Shown one piece after another: positions 41,513 through 50,439 of a DNA stretch of 64,000 nucleotides. The stretch's first letter is position 1. Every line of letters begins with the position of its first letter. This DNA comes from Flagellimonas allohymeniacidonis (GTDB lineage Bacteria; Bacteroidota; Bacteroidia; Flavobacteriales; Flavobacteriaceae). Made by a program: the position numbers and the translations under genes. The stretch is taken from the NCBI RefSeq assembly GCF_004296335.1, contig NZ_SGIU01000003.1:1-64000 (forward strand), read 5' to 3'. The notes beneath the pieces are model-generated. The model ran no database searches. It saw nothing but the letters and a program-made list of their open reading frames with translations, and was not told where the DNA came from.

Positions 41513-43182
41513 GGATTTCGTTATTATTTGTTTCAGTACTTCTTATTTCTGCCATTTCTTGCAAAACGGAACCAAAGGCCGAACAAGTTGAGGAAGAAGT
41601 GGTTTTATGGGAGCCTTATAATGATTCTGCTGAGGTAGCGGCCAATTCGGAGCATAAAGTAAAACGTATGCGGTACAAGCTGATTCAGTCCAAGGTGTGG
41701 GACAAAAATGAAACTTTTCTGCCATTGTACTCCGAGATTTCCAAAATGGACAGCACCACCTATGAGGAATTGAAGCCCTTGATTTTGGAGCAAGATATTC
41801 CGTCGCTTCAAAAAAACATTTCAGATAAAAAATTCACCTATGAGCAACTAGTTCTTTTTTATCTGCATCGGATTTATCAGCACGAGTTGGACAATGGAAC
41901 CACTCTAAACACCATTGTGGCCTTAAATCCAGACGTATTGGCGGAAGCTCGAAAGTTGGATGCCACTTCCAAGGGGCATCATCCCATTTATGGGATGCCC
42001 ATTCTTTTGAAGGATAACATTGGAACTTCAAATATGAACACCACTGCTGGTGCAATGGCATTAAAAGACAACACAACGGATAATGCTTTTATTGTGGAAC
42101 GTCTTAAGGAAAAGGGAGCATTGATTCTTGGCAAGGTTAACCTTAGCGAGTGGGCTTATTTTTTATGTGATGGTTGCCCGGTAGGATACAGCTCGCTCTG
42201 GGGACAAACGCTTAATCCATATGGGCGACGCGTTTTTGAAACAGGCGGTTCGAGCTCGGGCAGTGGAACCTCGGTTGCAGCAAACTATGCGGTTGCCGCG
42301 GTCGGCACAGAAACTTCGGGTTCCATTTTATCACCTTCAAGTCAAAACTCCGTGGTCGGCCTGAAACCAACAATAGGTCTGTTGAGCAGGACGGGCATAG
42401 TACCCATCTCAAGTACTTTGGATACTCCTGGCCCAATGACTAAAAACGTAGTTGACAATGGAATTCTCTTGGATGCCATGATGGGTTATGACCAATATGA
42501 TGAATCCTCTGTCTTAACGGGTTGGGAAGCTGACTGGTACGATTCCAGTGATTCCTATTCTGTGAGAGGCAAGCGTTTTGGCGCCCTTAATAGTTTAATG
42601 GAGCAGGATTCCATCTATATAACCACAATTGAAAAAATAAGGGAAGCTGGAGGTATTGTAATTGCATTCGACCCACCAGAAGTTGAAATGGATGGTTTTT
42701 TGAACCTTCTCAACATTGACATGAAAAATGACCTACCTGCTTATATTCAATCGCAGGTCAAGGATACCCAAGCTGTCTCCGTGAAGGGTGTGGCCGATGT
42801 GGTGTCTTTTAACAATTTGGATACTTTAGTGCGCGTACCTTATGGTCAAGCCCGATTGGATGGAATATTGTCAGATTCAACAACTGCAGAAGGTTTGATT
42901 GAAATTAAGAAGACCCTACAACAAAACGGGCGCATCTTTTTTAATGAAGCCATGGATGCACATAAACTGGATGCCATTTTATCGATAAACAATTACCATG
43001 CGGGGTACGCAGCTGTGGCAAAATATCCGGCATTGACAGTGCCAATGGGTTATAAAGATAATGGTGAGCCCATAAGTTTAACCTTTATCGCTAAGCAGTT
43101 TCAGGAAGCAAAACTTTATGAATTGGCAAGGGCATTCGAGGAATTGACCCAAGCTCGAAAAATTCCGGAAGACTTTAAATAA
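41485..43182 (+). CDS. Amidase signature family lipoprotein
   Basis: A 565-residue enzyme with a lipoprotein signal ending in ISAISC. The amidase signature Ser-cisSer-Lys triad is visible: the lysine in MPILLKDNIGTSN, and the serines in GGSSSGSGTSVAANY and GTETSGSILSPSS, followed by VVGLKPTIGLLSRTG. It resembles secreted amidases/Asp-tRNA amidotransferase-like hydrolases of Bacteroidota and probably cleaves an amide bond in the periplasm; the substrate is unknown. The start codon overlaps the DUF2911 gene by 28 bases in another frame, and no later start preserves the lipobox. Confidence 0.93.
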   Translation: MENTFKRRIGISLLFVSVLLISAISCKTEPKAEQVEEEVVLWEPYNDSAEVAANSEHKVKRMRYKLIQSKVWDKNETFLPLYSEISKMDSTTYEELKPLILEQDIPSLQKNISDKKFTYEQLVLFYLHRIYQHELDNGTTLNTIVALNPDVLAEARKLDATSKGHHPIYGMPILLKDNIGTSNMNTTAGAMALKDNTTDNAFIVERLKEKGALILGKVNLSEWAYFLCDGCPVGYSSLWGQTLNPYGRRVFETGGSSSGSGTSVAANYAVAAVGTETSGSILSPSSQNSVVGLKPTIGLLSRTGIVPISSTLDTPGPMTKNVVDNGILLDAMMGYDQYDESSVLTGWEADWYDSSDSYSVRGKRFGALNSLMEQDSIYITTIEKIREAGGIVIAFDPPEVEMDGFLNLLNIDMKNDLPAYIQSQVKDTQAVSVKGVADVVSFNNLDTLVRVPYGQARLDGILSDSTTAEGLIEIKKTLQQNGRIFFNEAMDAHKLDAILSINNYHAGYAAVAKYPALTVPMGYKDNGEPISLTFIAKQFQEAKLYELARAFEELTQARKIPEDFK

Positions 43183-43188
43183 CAAAAG

Positions 43189-44277
43189 CTATTTGATATA
43201 GTCACTCAGCTTTTCCCAAAGTTGATTGTCAAAACTGGAAGGTCCCAAAAGGCCTTCTCCTGAATCTTCGCCCATTCTCACAATTACGAGTGATTCACTG
43301 GGTACTACATAGAGTTTTTGATCATTTTTACCTAAGCCAGCGTAAGTGTCCGAAGGGGCATTTGGAATCAGTTCACCTTGAAATTCGGTCTGAAAGGCAG
43401 GTGCCCGATAACTCTCTTTCCCATTGAGCCACCATAAATAACCGTAAGCTTTGTTTAGATTTTGGGAGGCACTCTTCATATCAGACTTAAATTGGGAATC
43501 CGCCAAAATAGTCTCTCCGTCCCAAACTCCATTATTCAAATTGAGCAGGCCAAATCGTGCCATACTTCGGGCTGTACTATAAAAAATGCTATTTGGGTCG
43601 GCATTGAACCAAAAACCGTCCATGCCAATTTTGTCTCGTAAACGCGCATTAAAGTAGTCGTTCCATTCCATATTTGTGGCATTGGCCACAACAGATTGAA
43701 GTAAGGTGTAGGGACCATTGTGATAGGCCCAACGACTTCCGGCATCAGCAACATAAGTAAGGCATGCGGGGTCAGTGCATTCAAAAGTGGTATCATCCAT
43801 TCCACTGGTCATCGTCAGTTGATGCCAAATGGTAATCAGGTTTTCCTTTTCTGAAGGAGTATCCGTCCATCCTATGCCCAAATAATCCGATGTAATATCC
43901 TCAATGCTTAAAAAACCTTCCTCTTGAGCCAATCCTACGGTAAATGCTGTCAAAGTCTTTCCAGCGGATGCCCAGTACCAGCTGGTATTCTGTGTATGAT
44001 CATCAAAATACCATTCGATTACGATTCTTCCTTTTTCCAAGATAATAAAGGCCTTCGTGTTTTTTTCATCCAGAAAAGTTCGCAATGCTTCTTCAGCATC
44101 GGTATTCCATTCAAGTTCTGAGGCGGAAACGCCTTCCCAATCAGGCGATTGTGCCGGTGGAAAATAAAGATTGGCAATAGACGGTGATTCCTCTGGCGCA
44201 GGTTCCGTATTTGAGTCCGAAGAACACCCAAAAAGGAAAATAAAAAATAAAAACGGAAGAAAGCTGAGGAGTTTCAT
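43189..44277 (-). CDS. Serine hydrolase lipoprotein, beta-lactamase/class C-like family
   Basis: A 362-residue lipoprotein (lipobox FLFGC). The penicillin-binding-protein-like fold shows the SxxK nucleophile WASAGKTLTAF (S104, K107), the YxN motif SRWAYHNGP (Y185, N187) and YGYLWWLNGKESY near the C-terminus. This is the esterase/peptidase-like group rather than a resistance enzyme. It would act in the periplasm on peptides, esters or cell-wall fragments. It converges with the amidase gene with a six-base gap. Confidence 0.9.
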   Translation of the reverse strand: MKLLSFLPFLFFIFLFGCSSDSNTEPAPEESPSIANLYFPPAQSPDWEGVSASELEWNTDAEEALRTFLDEKNTKAFIILEKGRIVIEWYFDDHTQNTSWYWASAGKTLTAFTVGLAQEEGFLSIEDITSDYLGIGWTDTPSEKENLITIWHQLTMTSGMDDTTFECTDPACLTYVADAGSRWAYHNGPYTLLQSVVANATNMEWNDYFNARLRDKIGMDGFWFNADPNSIFYSTARSMARFGLLNLNNGVWDGETILADSQFKSDMKSASQNLNKAYGYLWWLNGKESYRAPAFQTEFQGELIPNAPSDTYAGLGKNDQKLYVVPSESLVIVRMGEDSGEGLLGPSSFDNQLWEKLSDYIK

Positions 44278-44375
44278 GGCTTATGTTTTGATTTAGGACT
44301 ATAAACAATGCTAAAAGTTTAACGCTCAAATCTGAAAAATATTAAGGCGAATCGACGTAATGCGCTGTCTTGTTG

Positions 44376-44383
44376 TATTTTTG
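44376..44383 (+). promoter_or_regulatory. -7 promoter element for rimO
   Basis: TATTTTTG is an exact TAnnTTTG match ending 18 bases before the preferred rimO start at 44402. It lies downstream of an alternative start at 44360, which supports the later start. Confidence 0.55.
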
Positions 44384-44401
44384 CACACCATTGAACGAAG
44401 C

Positions 44402-45709
44402 ATGCGGACAAAATCACTTAAAAGGAACAAAATCAATGTAGTAACCTTAGGTTGTAGCAAAAATGTATACGACTCAGAGGTGTTAATGGGGCAACTACGG
44501 GCCAATAACAAAGAGGTGGTACATGAGGAAGAGGGCAATGTGGTTGTAATCAACACTTGTGGTTTTATCGCCAATGCCAAGGAAGAGAGTGTAAATACCA
44601 TTTTGGAGTATGTTCAAAAGAAGGAAGAAGGGGCAGTGGATAAGGTTTTTGTTACCGGATGTCTCAGCGAACGTTACAAGCCCGATTTGGAAAAGGAAAT
44701 TCCGAATGTGGACGAGTACTTTGGCACCAGTGATTTGCCTAACTTATTAAAAGCTCTTGGGGCCGATTACAAACATGAGTTAATTGGGGAAAGACTCACC
44801 ACGACACCAAAAAATTATGCGTACTTGAAAATTGCGGAAGGCTGTGATCGACCCTGTTCGTTCTGCGCCATTCCATTGATGCGTGGGAAACATAAAAGCA
44901 AGCCCATTGAAGAGTTGGTGGCGGAGGCAGAAAAATTGGCCGCTAATGGGGTAAAAGAGCTTATTCTTATCGCCCAAGATTTAACCTATTACGGACTGGA
45001 CCTTTACAAGAAGAGAAATTTAGCAGAATTACTTCCAAATCTTTCCGAGGTTGACGGAATTGAATGGATTCGCCTCCATTATGCCTTCCCGACCGGATTT
45101 CCAATGGATGTGTTGGAAGTCATGAAAAACCAACCCAAAATTTGCAACTACATCGACATTCCCTTGCAGCACATAGCTGACCCTATTTTAAAAAGCATGC
45201 GAAGGGGAACCACGAAAGCAAAAACAACCAAACTTCTACAGGATTTCCGCGCAGCTGTTCCCGAAATGGCCATACGTACTACTTTGATTGTGGGCTATCC
45301 GGGTGAGACTGAAGAAGACTTTAATACCTTGAAGGAGTGGGTGGAAGAGATGCGGTTTGAACGGCTGGGATGCTTTGCCTATAGCCATGAGGAAAACACA
45401 CATGCGTATACTTTACAAGATGATGTTCCAGAGGAAGTGAAACAGCAACGGGCCAATGAAATTATGGAAATCCAATCTCAAATCTCTTGGGAGCTGAACC
45501 AGCAAAAAATTGGAAAGGAATTCCGTTGCATTATTGACAGAAAAGAGGGAAATCACTTTGTGGGCCGGACTGAATTTGATTCTCCGGATGTGGACAATGA
45601 GGTTCTAATTGATGCTACGCAGCATTATGTAAAAATTGGTGAATTCACCAATGTCAAAATCACCGAGGCCGCAGACTTTGATCTTTACGGGGAACCTATT
45701 TCAAAATAA
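44402..45709 (+). CDS. rimO: Ribosomal protein uS12 methylthiotransferase RimO
   Basis: About 435 residues. The ATG at 44402 (MRTKSLKRNKINVVTLGCSKN) is chosen because it lies after a promoter element and matches family length. The N-terminal UPF0004 domain has cysteines C18, C53 and C87 (GCSKN, NTCGF, GCLSE) that bind one iron-sulfur cluster. The radical SAM motif is EGCDRPCSFCAIP (C148, C152, C155), and a C-terminal TRAM domain (EFRCIIDRKEGNHFVGR) follows. RimO adds a methylthio group to an aspartate of ribosomal protein S12. The GCSKN and SFCAIP forms fit RimO rather than MiaB. Confidence 0.96.
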   Translation: MRTKSLKRNKINVVTLGCSKNVYDSEVLMGQLRANNKEVVHEEEGNVVVINTCGFIANAKEESVNTILEYVQKKEEGAVDKVFVTGCLSERYKPDLEKEIPNVDEYFGTSDLPNLLKALGADYKHELIGERLTTTPKNYAYLKIAEGCDRPCSFCAIPLMRGKHKSKPIEELVAEAEKLAANGVKELILIAQDLTYYGLDLYKKRNLAELLPNLSEVDGIEWIRLHYAFPTGFPMDVLEVMKNQPKICNYIDIPLQHIADPILKSMRRGTTKAKTTKLLQDFRAAVPEMAIRTTLIVGYPGETEEDFNTLKEWVEEMRFERLGCFAYSHEENTHAYTLQDDVPEEVKQQRANEIMEIQSQISWELNQQKIGKEFRCIIDRKEGNHFVGRTEFDSPDVDNEVLIDATQHYVKIGEFTNVKITEAADFDLYGEPISK

Positions 45710-45763
45710 GCATAAGATTACCAATCAGTGACGAATATCATGGTTCTTTAATGGAAGCTGTGC

Positions 45764-45771
45764 TAGCTTTG
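45764..45771 (+). promoter_or_regulatory. -7 promoter element for the DoxX / oxidoreductase pair
   Basis: TAGCTTTG is an exact TAnnTTTG match, 36 bases before the ATG at 45808. No good -33 box was found. Confidence 0.45.
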
Positions 45772-45807
45772 ATTCGCAAATTTTGAATCAACTAATACTG
45801 CACAACC

Positions 45808-46302
45808 ATGGAATCAAAAAATGAAAATGGGGCAAGAATCAGTATTGCCTTATTACGAATTTTCGTGGGTTGGCATTTTCTATACGAAGGTGTAATTAAA
45901 TTGTACAACCCAGAATGGACTTCATTTGGATATTTGGCTTCGGCCCAAGGACCCTTAAAACCCTTTTTCGCATTACTTACCCAGCCAAATCTTTTGACCT
46001 GGGTAGACCTTTTAAACATCACCGCGCTTCTTGTGGTGGGCATTACATTTACCTTAGGAATTTTTGAACGGAAAGGCGCTATTGTTGGCATAGGCCTCTT
46101 GGCCCTTTACTATTTGGCACATCCTTCTTTCCCTTGGTTACCACAGGTGAATGTAGAGGGAAGTTATTGGTTTGTGAACAAAAACCTGATTGAACTGGTC
46201 GCCTGTTTGGTGATCTATAACTATCCGACAGGCAAGTTCTTTGGCCTGGATTATTTCTTAAACAGAAAACCATCAAAAATCGAAAGTTATGAAATGGACT
46301 AG
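45808..46302 (+). CDS. DoxX family membrane protein
   Basis: A 164-residue protein with four membrane helices. ISIALLRIFVGWHFLYEGVIKL and ALLVVGITFTLGIFERKGAIVGIGL (each part of a helix) match the DoxX family. The WHFLYEG motif is typical. The gene overlaps the next one, a Tat-exported oxidoreductase, by 14 bases, and such DoxX/Gfo pairs are common in Bacteroidota, so it may act as a membrane partner or electron carrier for it. The chemistry is unknown. Confidence 0.88.
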   Translation: MESKNENGARISIALLRIFVGWHFLYEGVIKLYNPEWTSFGYLASAQGPLKPFFALLTQPNLLTWVDLLNITALLVVGITFTLGIFERKGAIVGIGLLALYYLAHPSFPWLPQVNVEGSYWFVNKNLIELVACLVIYNYPTGKFFGLDYFLNRKPSKIESYEMD

Positions 46303-47908
46303 ACGAGACATGCTCAAAGGACTTGGTGGACTCCCTATTTTAGGAGCCGTTTGGTGGGCCGGTGCGGCAAGTTCGGCTTACAAAAAAAATAAACGCTCAG
46401 AAATTTTAAACCAACTTGGGATTAGCCCATCCCTACCTCCTTCGGTTCCAAGCATAGAAGGCGAACCTGTTCGGGTCGGGATTATCGGTTTTGGTATTCG
46501 GGGTGAACAACTGTGCCGGAGTTTAGGTTTTGCCACCAAGGAATGGTTTGAGGAAATGAAGCTTGAAATCGAAGAAAATCCGAACAATAAAGCCGTGGAG
46601 GATTTTGAGAAGCAAGAGAAACTGAATGTAAAATTGGTGGGGGTTTGCGATGTATTTGATGTAAGGGCTGAAAGGGCCTTGAACTCCTTCAATACGGCGG
46701 ACAACAAGATGAAAAGATATGCTACCTATCAAGAAATGATCCATAGCGGGGATGTCGATGCGGTAGTAATTGCAACACCTGACCACTGGCATGCACCTAT
46801 GGCCATTGAAGCTTTGAACAATAATGTTCATGTGTATGTGGAGAAGCCCATGACCCATACCATTACTGAAACCTATGAATTGCAAAAGGCAGCAGAAGAA
46901 TCTTCCGCAGTTTTTGCTGTGGGGCACCAGCATCGACAGACCCTAAGTTTCAAGACAGCCAGGGATATTGTCGAAAAAGGGACTTTGGGTCATGTATCCT
47001 TGATTCAGACCAATACAAATCGTAATGATGATAACGGGGCATGGAACTATGATATCCATGAAAAAGCAAATCCCAATACCATTGATTGGCAACAGTTTTT
47101 GGGAAGCGCCCCACAGGTACCCTTTAATAAGAACCATTTTTTCAGATGGCGTAAGTGGTGGGCCTACGGTTCAGGATTGTCTGGAGACCTGTTGACCCAT
47201 GATTATGATCGTTTGAACTGTGTACTCAATATGGGAATTCCCGAAGCTGTTATGGCCTCTGGTGGCATTTATACCCATAATGATGGTAGAAATGTTCCAG
47301 ATGTATTGCAGGTGAACATGGAGTTTCCAAGATTTAGCACTGGCAGCAGCCAATCCAAAGGAAAAGAAGTAGGAATGACTTTCTGCTACAGTGCCACTTT
47401 GGGCAATGGTTATAATCGTCCAACGGTACTTATGGGCCATGACGCCACCATGGAATTGGGCAACGTACTCACCATATGGCCGGATGGCGAGTCCACCCGA
47501 TATGCCCCCATGCTGGAAGAGGAGAAAATGTACCCGCACATTCCCATTTATCAATATAACCCAGGAGCCAATGTGCCGGATGCCATATCTTCTGCAACTT
47601 CCCAATATTTTGCGGATAAGGGCCTGATGTGGACCTACATTGATGGTAAACGGGTCGATTCGACCTTCTTGCACATGCGTGAATGGCTAAGTGCTGTCAA
47701 AAATGGGACAAAAGTGAGCTGTGGAATCAAGGAAGGTTTTGAAGAGGCCATAGCCGCCCATATGGCCGGATTATCCTGGAAACTGGGTAGAAAAATTGAA
47801 TGGGACTCAGAAAATAATGTATTGCGGCCTATAGAGGGTGTGGATTTCGACAAAGTTCTTCTTGCCAACGAATGGCAGCTTGAACCTCAGGTGCTAGAAG
47901 ATGTTTAG
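46289..47908 (+). CDS. Gfo/Idh/MocA family oxidoreductase, Tat-exported
   Basis: A 539-residue protein with a twin-arginine signal (MKWTRRDMLKGLGGLPILGA). The Rossmann fold starts at VRVGIIGFGIRGEQLCRSL (residues 62-80). DAVVIATPDHWHAPMAIEAL and VHVYVEKPMTHTITE carry the family's conserved EKP motif, and the C-terminal alpha/beta domain follows (GDLLTHDYDRLNCVLNMG). These secreted members usually act on glycans or sugar acids, using NAD(P). The export signal and the overlapping DoxX gene suggest a periplasmic or membrane-bound redox enzyme. The substrate is unknown. Confidence 0.93.
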   Translation: MKWTRRDMLKGLGGLPILGAVWWAGAASSAYKKNKRSEILNQLGISPSLPPSVPSIEGEPVRVGIIGFGIRGEQLCRSLGFATKEWFEEMKLEIEENPNNKAVEDFEKQEKLNVKLVGVCDVFDVRAERALNSFNTADNKMKRYATYQEMIHSGDVDAVVIATPDHWHAPMAIEALNNNVHVYVEKPMTHTITETYELQKAAEESSAVFAVGHQHRQTLSFKTARDIVEKGTLGHVSLIQTNTNRNDDNGAWNYDIHEKANPNTIDWQQFLGSAPQVPFNKNHFFRWRKWWAYGSGLSGDLLTHDYDRLNCVLNMGIPEAVMASGGIYTHNDGRNVPDVLQVNMEFPRFSTGSSQSKGKEVGMTFCYSATLGNGYNRPTVLMGHDATMELGNVLTIWPDGESTRYAPMLEEEKMYPHIPIYQYNPGANVPDAISSATSQYFADKGLMWTYIDGKRVDSTFLHMREWLSAVKNGTKVSCGIKEGFEEAIAAHMAGLSWKLGRKIEWDSENNVLRPIEGVDFDKVLLANEWQLEPQVLEDV

Positions 47909-47922
47909 CCTGTTTTATCGCA

Positions 47923-48675
47923 CTATATGCTCAGATAGGATACCAGTTGTTCAACCGTCGGATGATCATTGCCCCCGACGGGTTCGATGGTAATATTGAG
48001 TGATTCGGCATTGTCGATATATTTTAAAGTAATCAACTCCTCATCTGTGGAAAGGGTGCCCATATCAATCATTACCCCCTCTACATCGCTCCACATTTGG
48101 TACGTTTTATTTTCTGGCAGCGAAGGCAACCCTTTAGGGTTGATTATGACCAATTTGCTTTTATGGTTGATGTAGGCCACAGCTTTGGCATTGGGTGCTC
48201 TGTGATTTCCGTATAACACCAAAGGAACCACATCGACATTGTTGATGCTTTCCAAATGTGTTGAGGTCAGCTGATAGTCGGACTCAAGCGTCTCTATTCT
48301 TTTTTGAAGTTCTGTCGTTTGGCTCTGTAACGAATTCAATTTGTTTTCTGCATTTTGCCACCTGCCATAAAGCCAAAAAGCACTCAAGGCGAAAATGAGG
48401 GCCAAGCCCGCAGCAATGGAAAGTGGGAACCAATTTAATTTTCGTCTTTCTGTTTGCTCCAAGCGCTTTTGAAGATTTGTTCTTACGTGCTCTGGAGGGG
48501 TAATGGCCTGTTCAAGGCCCATTCTTTGAAAATCCTCCTCCAACGCATCGAACTGGGCTTTAAGGTCAGCATCTTCCTGTAAAGCCTTTTCCACAAGATC
48601 GTGCAATTCACTGGAAAGCTCTCCTGTGAGGTATTGTTCTAAAAGCCCGTCTTCCAAAATCCTTTTCTTTTCCAT
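47923..48675 (-). CDS. Membrane-anchored anti-sigma factor (RskA-like)
   Basis: A 250-residue protein. The N-terminal cytoplasmic zinc-free anti-sigma segment (LLEQYLTGELSSELHDLVEKAL) is followed by one membrane helix (WFPLSIAAGLALIFALSAFWLYG) near residues 82-104, a coiled-coil-like stretch (KLNSLQSQTTELQKRIETLE) and an RskA-type C-terminal periplasmic domain (KTYQMWSDVEGVMIDMGTL, VTIEPVGGNDHP in similar form). The start ATG at 48675 overlaps the sigma factor stop (TGATG); an adjacent GTG at 48678 is less likely. It should hold the partner ECF sigma factor inactive until an extracytoplasmic signal arrives. Confidence 0.92.
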   Translation of the reverse strand: MEKKRILEDGLLEQYLTGELSSELHDLVEKALQEDADLKAQFDALEEDFQRMGLEQAITPPEHVRTNLQKRLEQTERRKLNWFPLSIAAGLALIFALSAFWLYGRWQNAENKLNSLQSQTTELQKRIETLESDYQLTSTHLESINNVDVVPLVLYGNHRAPNAKAVAYINHKSKLVIINPKGLPSLPENKTYQMWSDVEGVMIDMGTLSTDEELITLKYIDNAESLNITIEPVGGNDHPTVEQLVSYLSI

Positions 48676-49238
48676 CACGCCATCAATTCAATAGTAAACC
48701 AAAGCCAGACCACCTTGCTGGAATATGTGTTTCGCAACTGCTTTAATGCTTGCCTAATATAGGACTTAAAAGTGCCCAAAGGTACACCCATGACCTCATG
48801 CGCTTCCTGGTGCGTATAACCTTCATAATATACCAAGGCAATCGCTTTTTGATGATGGGGTTCCAGTTTTTTAATAGAACCCGTGAGTTCCGTATAGTCT
48901 GGAGCTTCCTCAGAAGTCATCTTACTATCATATACACTTAAATCATCGGTTTGGATGAGCTCTTTTTTGGAACGAATGCCATTTAAGGTGGTATTCCGCG
49001 CTATGCGATACGCCCAAGTATAAAAGCGGCCCTTGGAGGCATCATAGGATGCAATATTCTTCCAGATTTTGACAAAAGTCTCTTGAAGTAAATCTTGGGC
49101 CTGACCTTCATCCCTGCACATCCGCAATATTACTCCGTATAAGGCTCCGGAATACTTGTCATACAAGGTGTACAAGGCATTTTTATCTCCAGAAACCAGG
49201 CGATCAATAAGCCTTTTGTCAGCAAAGTCGGTTTTCAT
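48675..49238 (-). CDS. ECF sigma factor (RpoE-like)
   Basis: About 187 residues. The start ATG at 49238 (MKTDFADKRLIDRLVSG) is preferred over a codon at 49274 that adds a hydrophobic non-conserved tail. Region 2 is seen in LYDKYSGALYGVILRMC and QDLLQETFVKIWKNIASYD with TWAYRIARNTTLNGIRS; region 4 helix-turn-helix is GYTHQEAHEVMGVPLGTFKSYIRQALKQLR. It overlaps its anti-sigma gene by one base. The pair is divergent from a fasciclin gene 119 bases away, a likely target. Self-activation of the operon is usual in such pairs. Confidence 0.94.
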   Translation of the reverse strand: MKTDFADKRLIDRLVSGDKNALYTLYDKYSGALYGVILRMCRDEGQAQDLLQETFVKIWKNIASYDASKGRFYTWAYRIARNTTLNGIRSKKELIQTDDLSVYDSKMTSEEAPDYTELTGSIKKLEPHHQKAIALVYYEGYTHQEAHEVMGVPLGTFKSYIRQALKQLRNTYSSKVVWLWFTIELMA

Positions 49239-49356
49239 TGGCACTGTTAAAGATATGATAAAAATGGAATGCATTCATCCATAGGGAACAAGTCCGTGTA
49301 GATAGGGTTGAAAGCGCGCAACAAAAAAGAAATCATTAACAATTAAATCTAGAAAA

Positions 49357-49872
49357 ATGAAAAAATTAATCTTTGTTCTATCCACTTTTGCTTTATTCCT
49401 ATTCTGTCAACAAAGCCAAGCTCAAAAGTCAAATGACATTGTAGATATTGCAGTTTCGGTGGACGATTTTTCCACTTTGGTAACTGCACTTAAATCTGCC
49501 GATTTGGTAGGTGCTTTAAAAGGGGATGGACCTTTTACGGTTTTTGCTCCGGTAAATTCAGGATTCGCCAAAATCGATTCCAATACATTGAATTCCTTGC
49601 TTCAACCAGAAAATAAAGAAAAGCTATCTGCTATTTTGACCTATCACGTGGTTTCTGGAAAGCTTATGGCCACTGATGTTGCCGCTGCCCTTGAAAAAGG
49701 AAATGGAAAAGCAGAACTTACAACTTTGAACGGTGGGAAATTGACTGCTATGAAGAAGGATGGTGGCATTTATTTGATGGATGCCAACGGAAATTACAGC
49801 AAAATTTCCAAGACTGATGTTGTTGCTTCGAATGGGGTAATACACATCATTGAGGATGTTGTAATGCCCTAA
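49357..49872 (+). CDS. Secreted fasciclin domain protein
   Basis: A 171-residue exported protein (signal ending near QQSQAQ). The single FAS1 domain shows DDFSTLVTALKSADLVGALKGDGPFTVFAPVN, then ILTYHVVSGKLMATDV and GVIHIIEDVVMP, the standard FAS1 H1 and H2 boxes. FAS1 proteins mediate adhesion or protein-protein contacts on the surface or in the periplasm. It is a single-gene unit with a strong terminator and faces the ECF sigma/anti-sigma pair, which may control it. Confidence 0.95.
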   Translation: MKKLIFVLSTFALFLFCQQSQAQKSNDIVDIAVSVDDFSTLVTALKSADLVGALKGDGPFTVFAPVNSGFAKIDSNTLNSLLQPENKEKLSAILTYHVVSGKLMATDVAAALEKGNGKAELTTLNGGKLTAMKKDGGIYLMDANGNYSKISKTDVVASNGVIHIIEDVVMP

Positions 49873-49900
49873 GTGTCAAGTGTTGTTTGTTTTGATGATG

Positions 49901-49928
49901 AAAGCACCGTTTTTACGGTGCTTTTTTT
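49901..49928 (+). terminator. Terminator of the fasciclin gene
   Basis: A ten-base-pair stem, AAAGCACCGT and ACGGTGCTTT with a TTTT loop, is followed by a T-run. It overlaps the stop codon of the convergent SRPBCC gene. Confidence 0.9.
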
Positions 49929-50439
49929 ACATGTTGACGAATTCAAATCCGGCCAACGGAATATTAGTTAGGTCAAATTCGGTTTCATTGAGCAAGACTC
50001 CATGCTCCAAATAAGCTTTGAGATTGGCCAACCAAAAGGTCCAACCATTGCTGCAACCATGATGAATATTAAGCTTGCTTTCATCATCGGTGGGAATATT
50101 GAATTGTTTTAAAATGACCAATACGGCATTTTTGGACTCCTCTAGGGAAACGGAAACATGGCTATCCTCAAAGGAAATGGTCAAATGATTATTTCCATTG
50201 GCCTCTAAAACTTCTCCTTGAGCCTGTCCATCCCAATTATGCCATTCCCAAGTATACAAATCCCCCTTTTGGATGTTTTCGTCAGATTTTCGCAGCGTTC
50301 CATCTTTTTTGGTGTAATCAGCCTTTCTTAAAAACCAAGAACATATTCCTTCCGAAGTGCCCCAGCACCAATAGAGTTTTTCCAAGGGGGCCTTGATATA
50401 TATTTTTTTGGTGAATTGGTCAAAAGTTAGTTTGTTCAT
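49927..50439 (-). CDS. SRPBCC/AHSA1-like domain protein
   Basis: A 170-residue protein with the helix-grip fold: KKIYIKAPLEKLYWCWGTSEGICSWF, a central strand region WEWHNWDGQAQGEVLE, and GCSNGWTFWLANLKAYLEHG as the long C-terminal helix. The family (AHSA1/START-like) binds hydrophobic ligands or modulates partner proteins; no enzymatic residues are known for it. The ATGA overlap with the upstream serine hydrolase gene suggests they are translated together. Confidence 0.88.
   Translation of the reverse strand: MNKLTFDQFTKKIYIKAPLEKLYWCWGTSEGICSWFLRKADYTKKDGTLRKSDENIQKGDLYTWEWHNWDGQAQGEVLEANGNNHLTISFEDSHVSVSLEESKNAVLVILKQFNIPTDDESKLNIHHGCSNGWTFWLANLKAYLEHGVLLNETEFDLTNIPLAGFEFVNM

Noticed and set aside
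43186..43214. AAAAGCT and AGCTTTT inverted repeat at the convergent ends of the amidase and serine hydrolase genes
   Set aside because: Only seven AT-rich pairs with a long loop, and partly inside coding sequence.
47171..47674. 167-residue antisense frame in the Gfo/Idh/MocA gene
   Set aside because: Shadow of a well-conserved oxidoreductase; very His- and Trp-rich with no domain.
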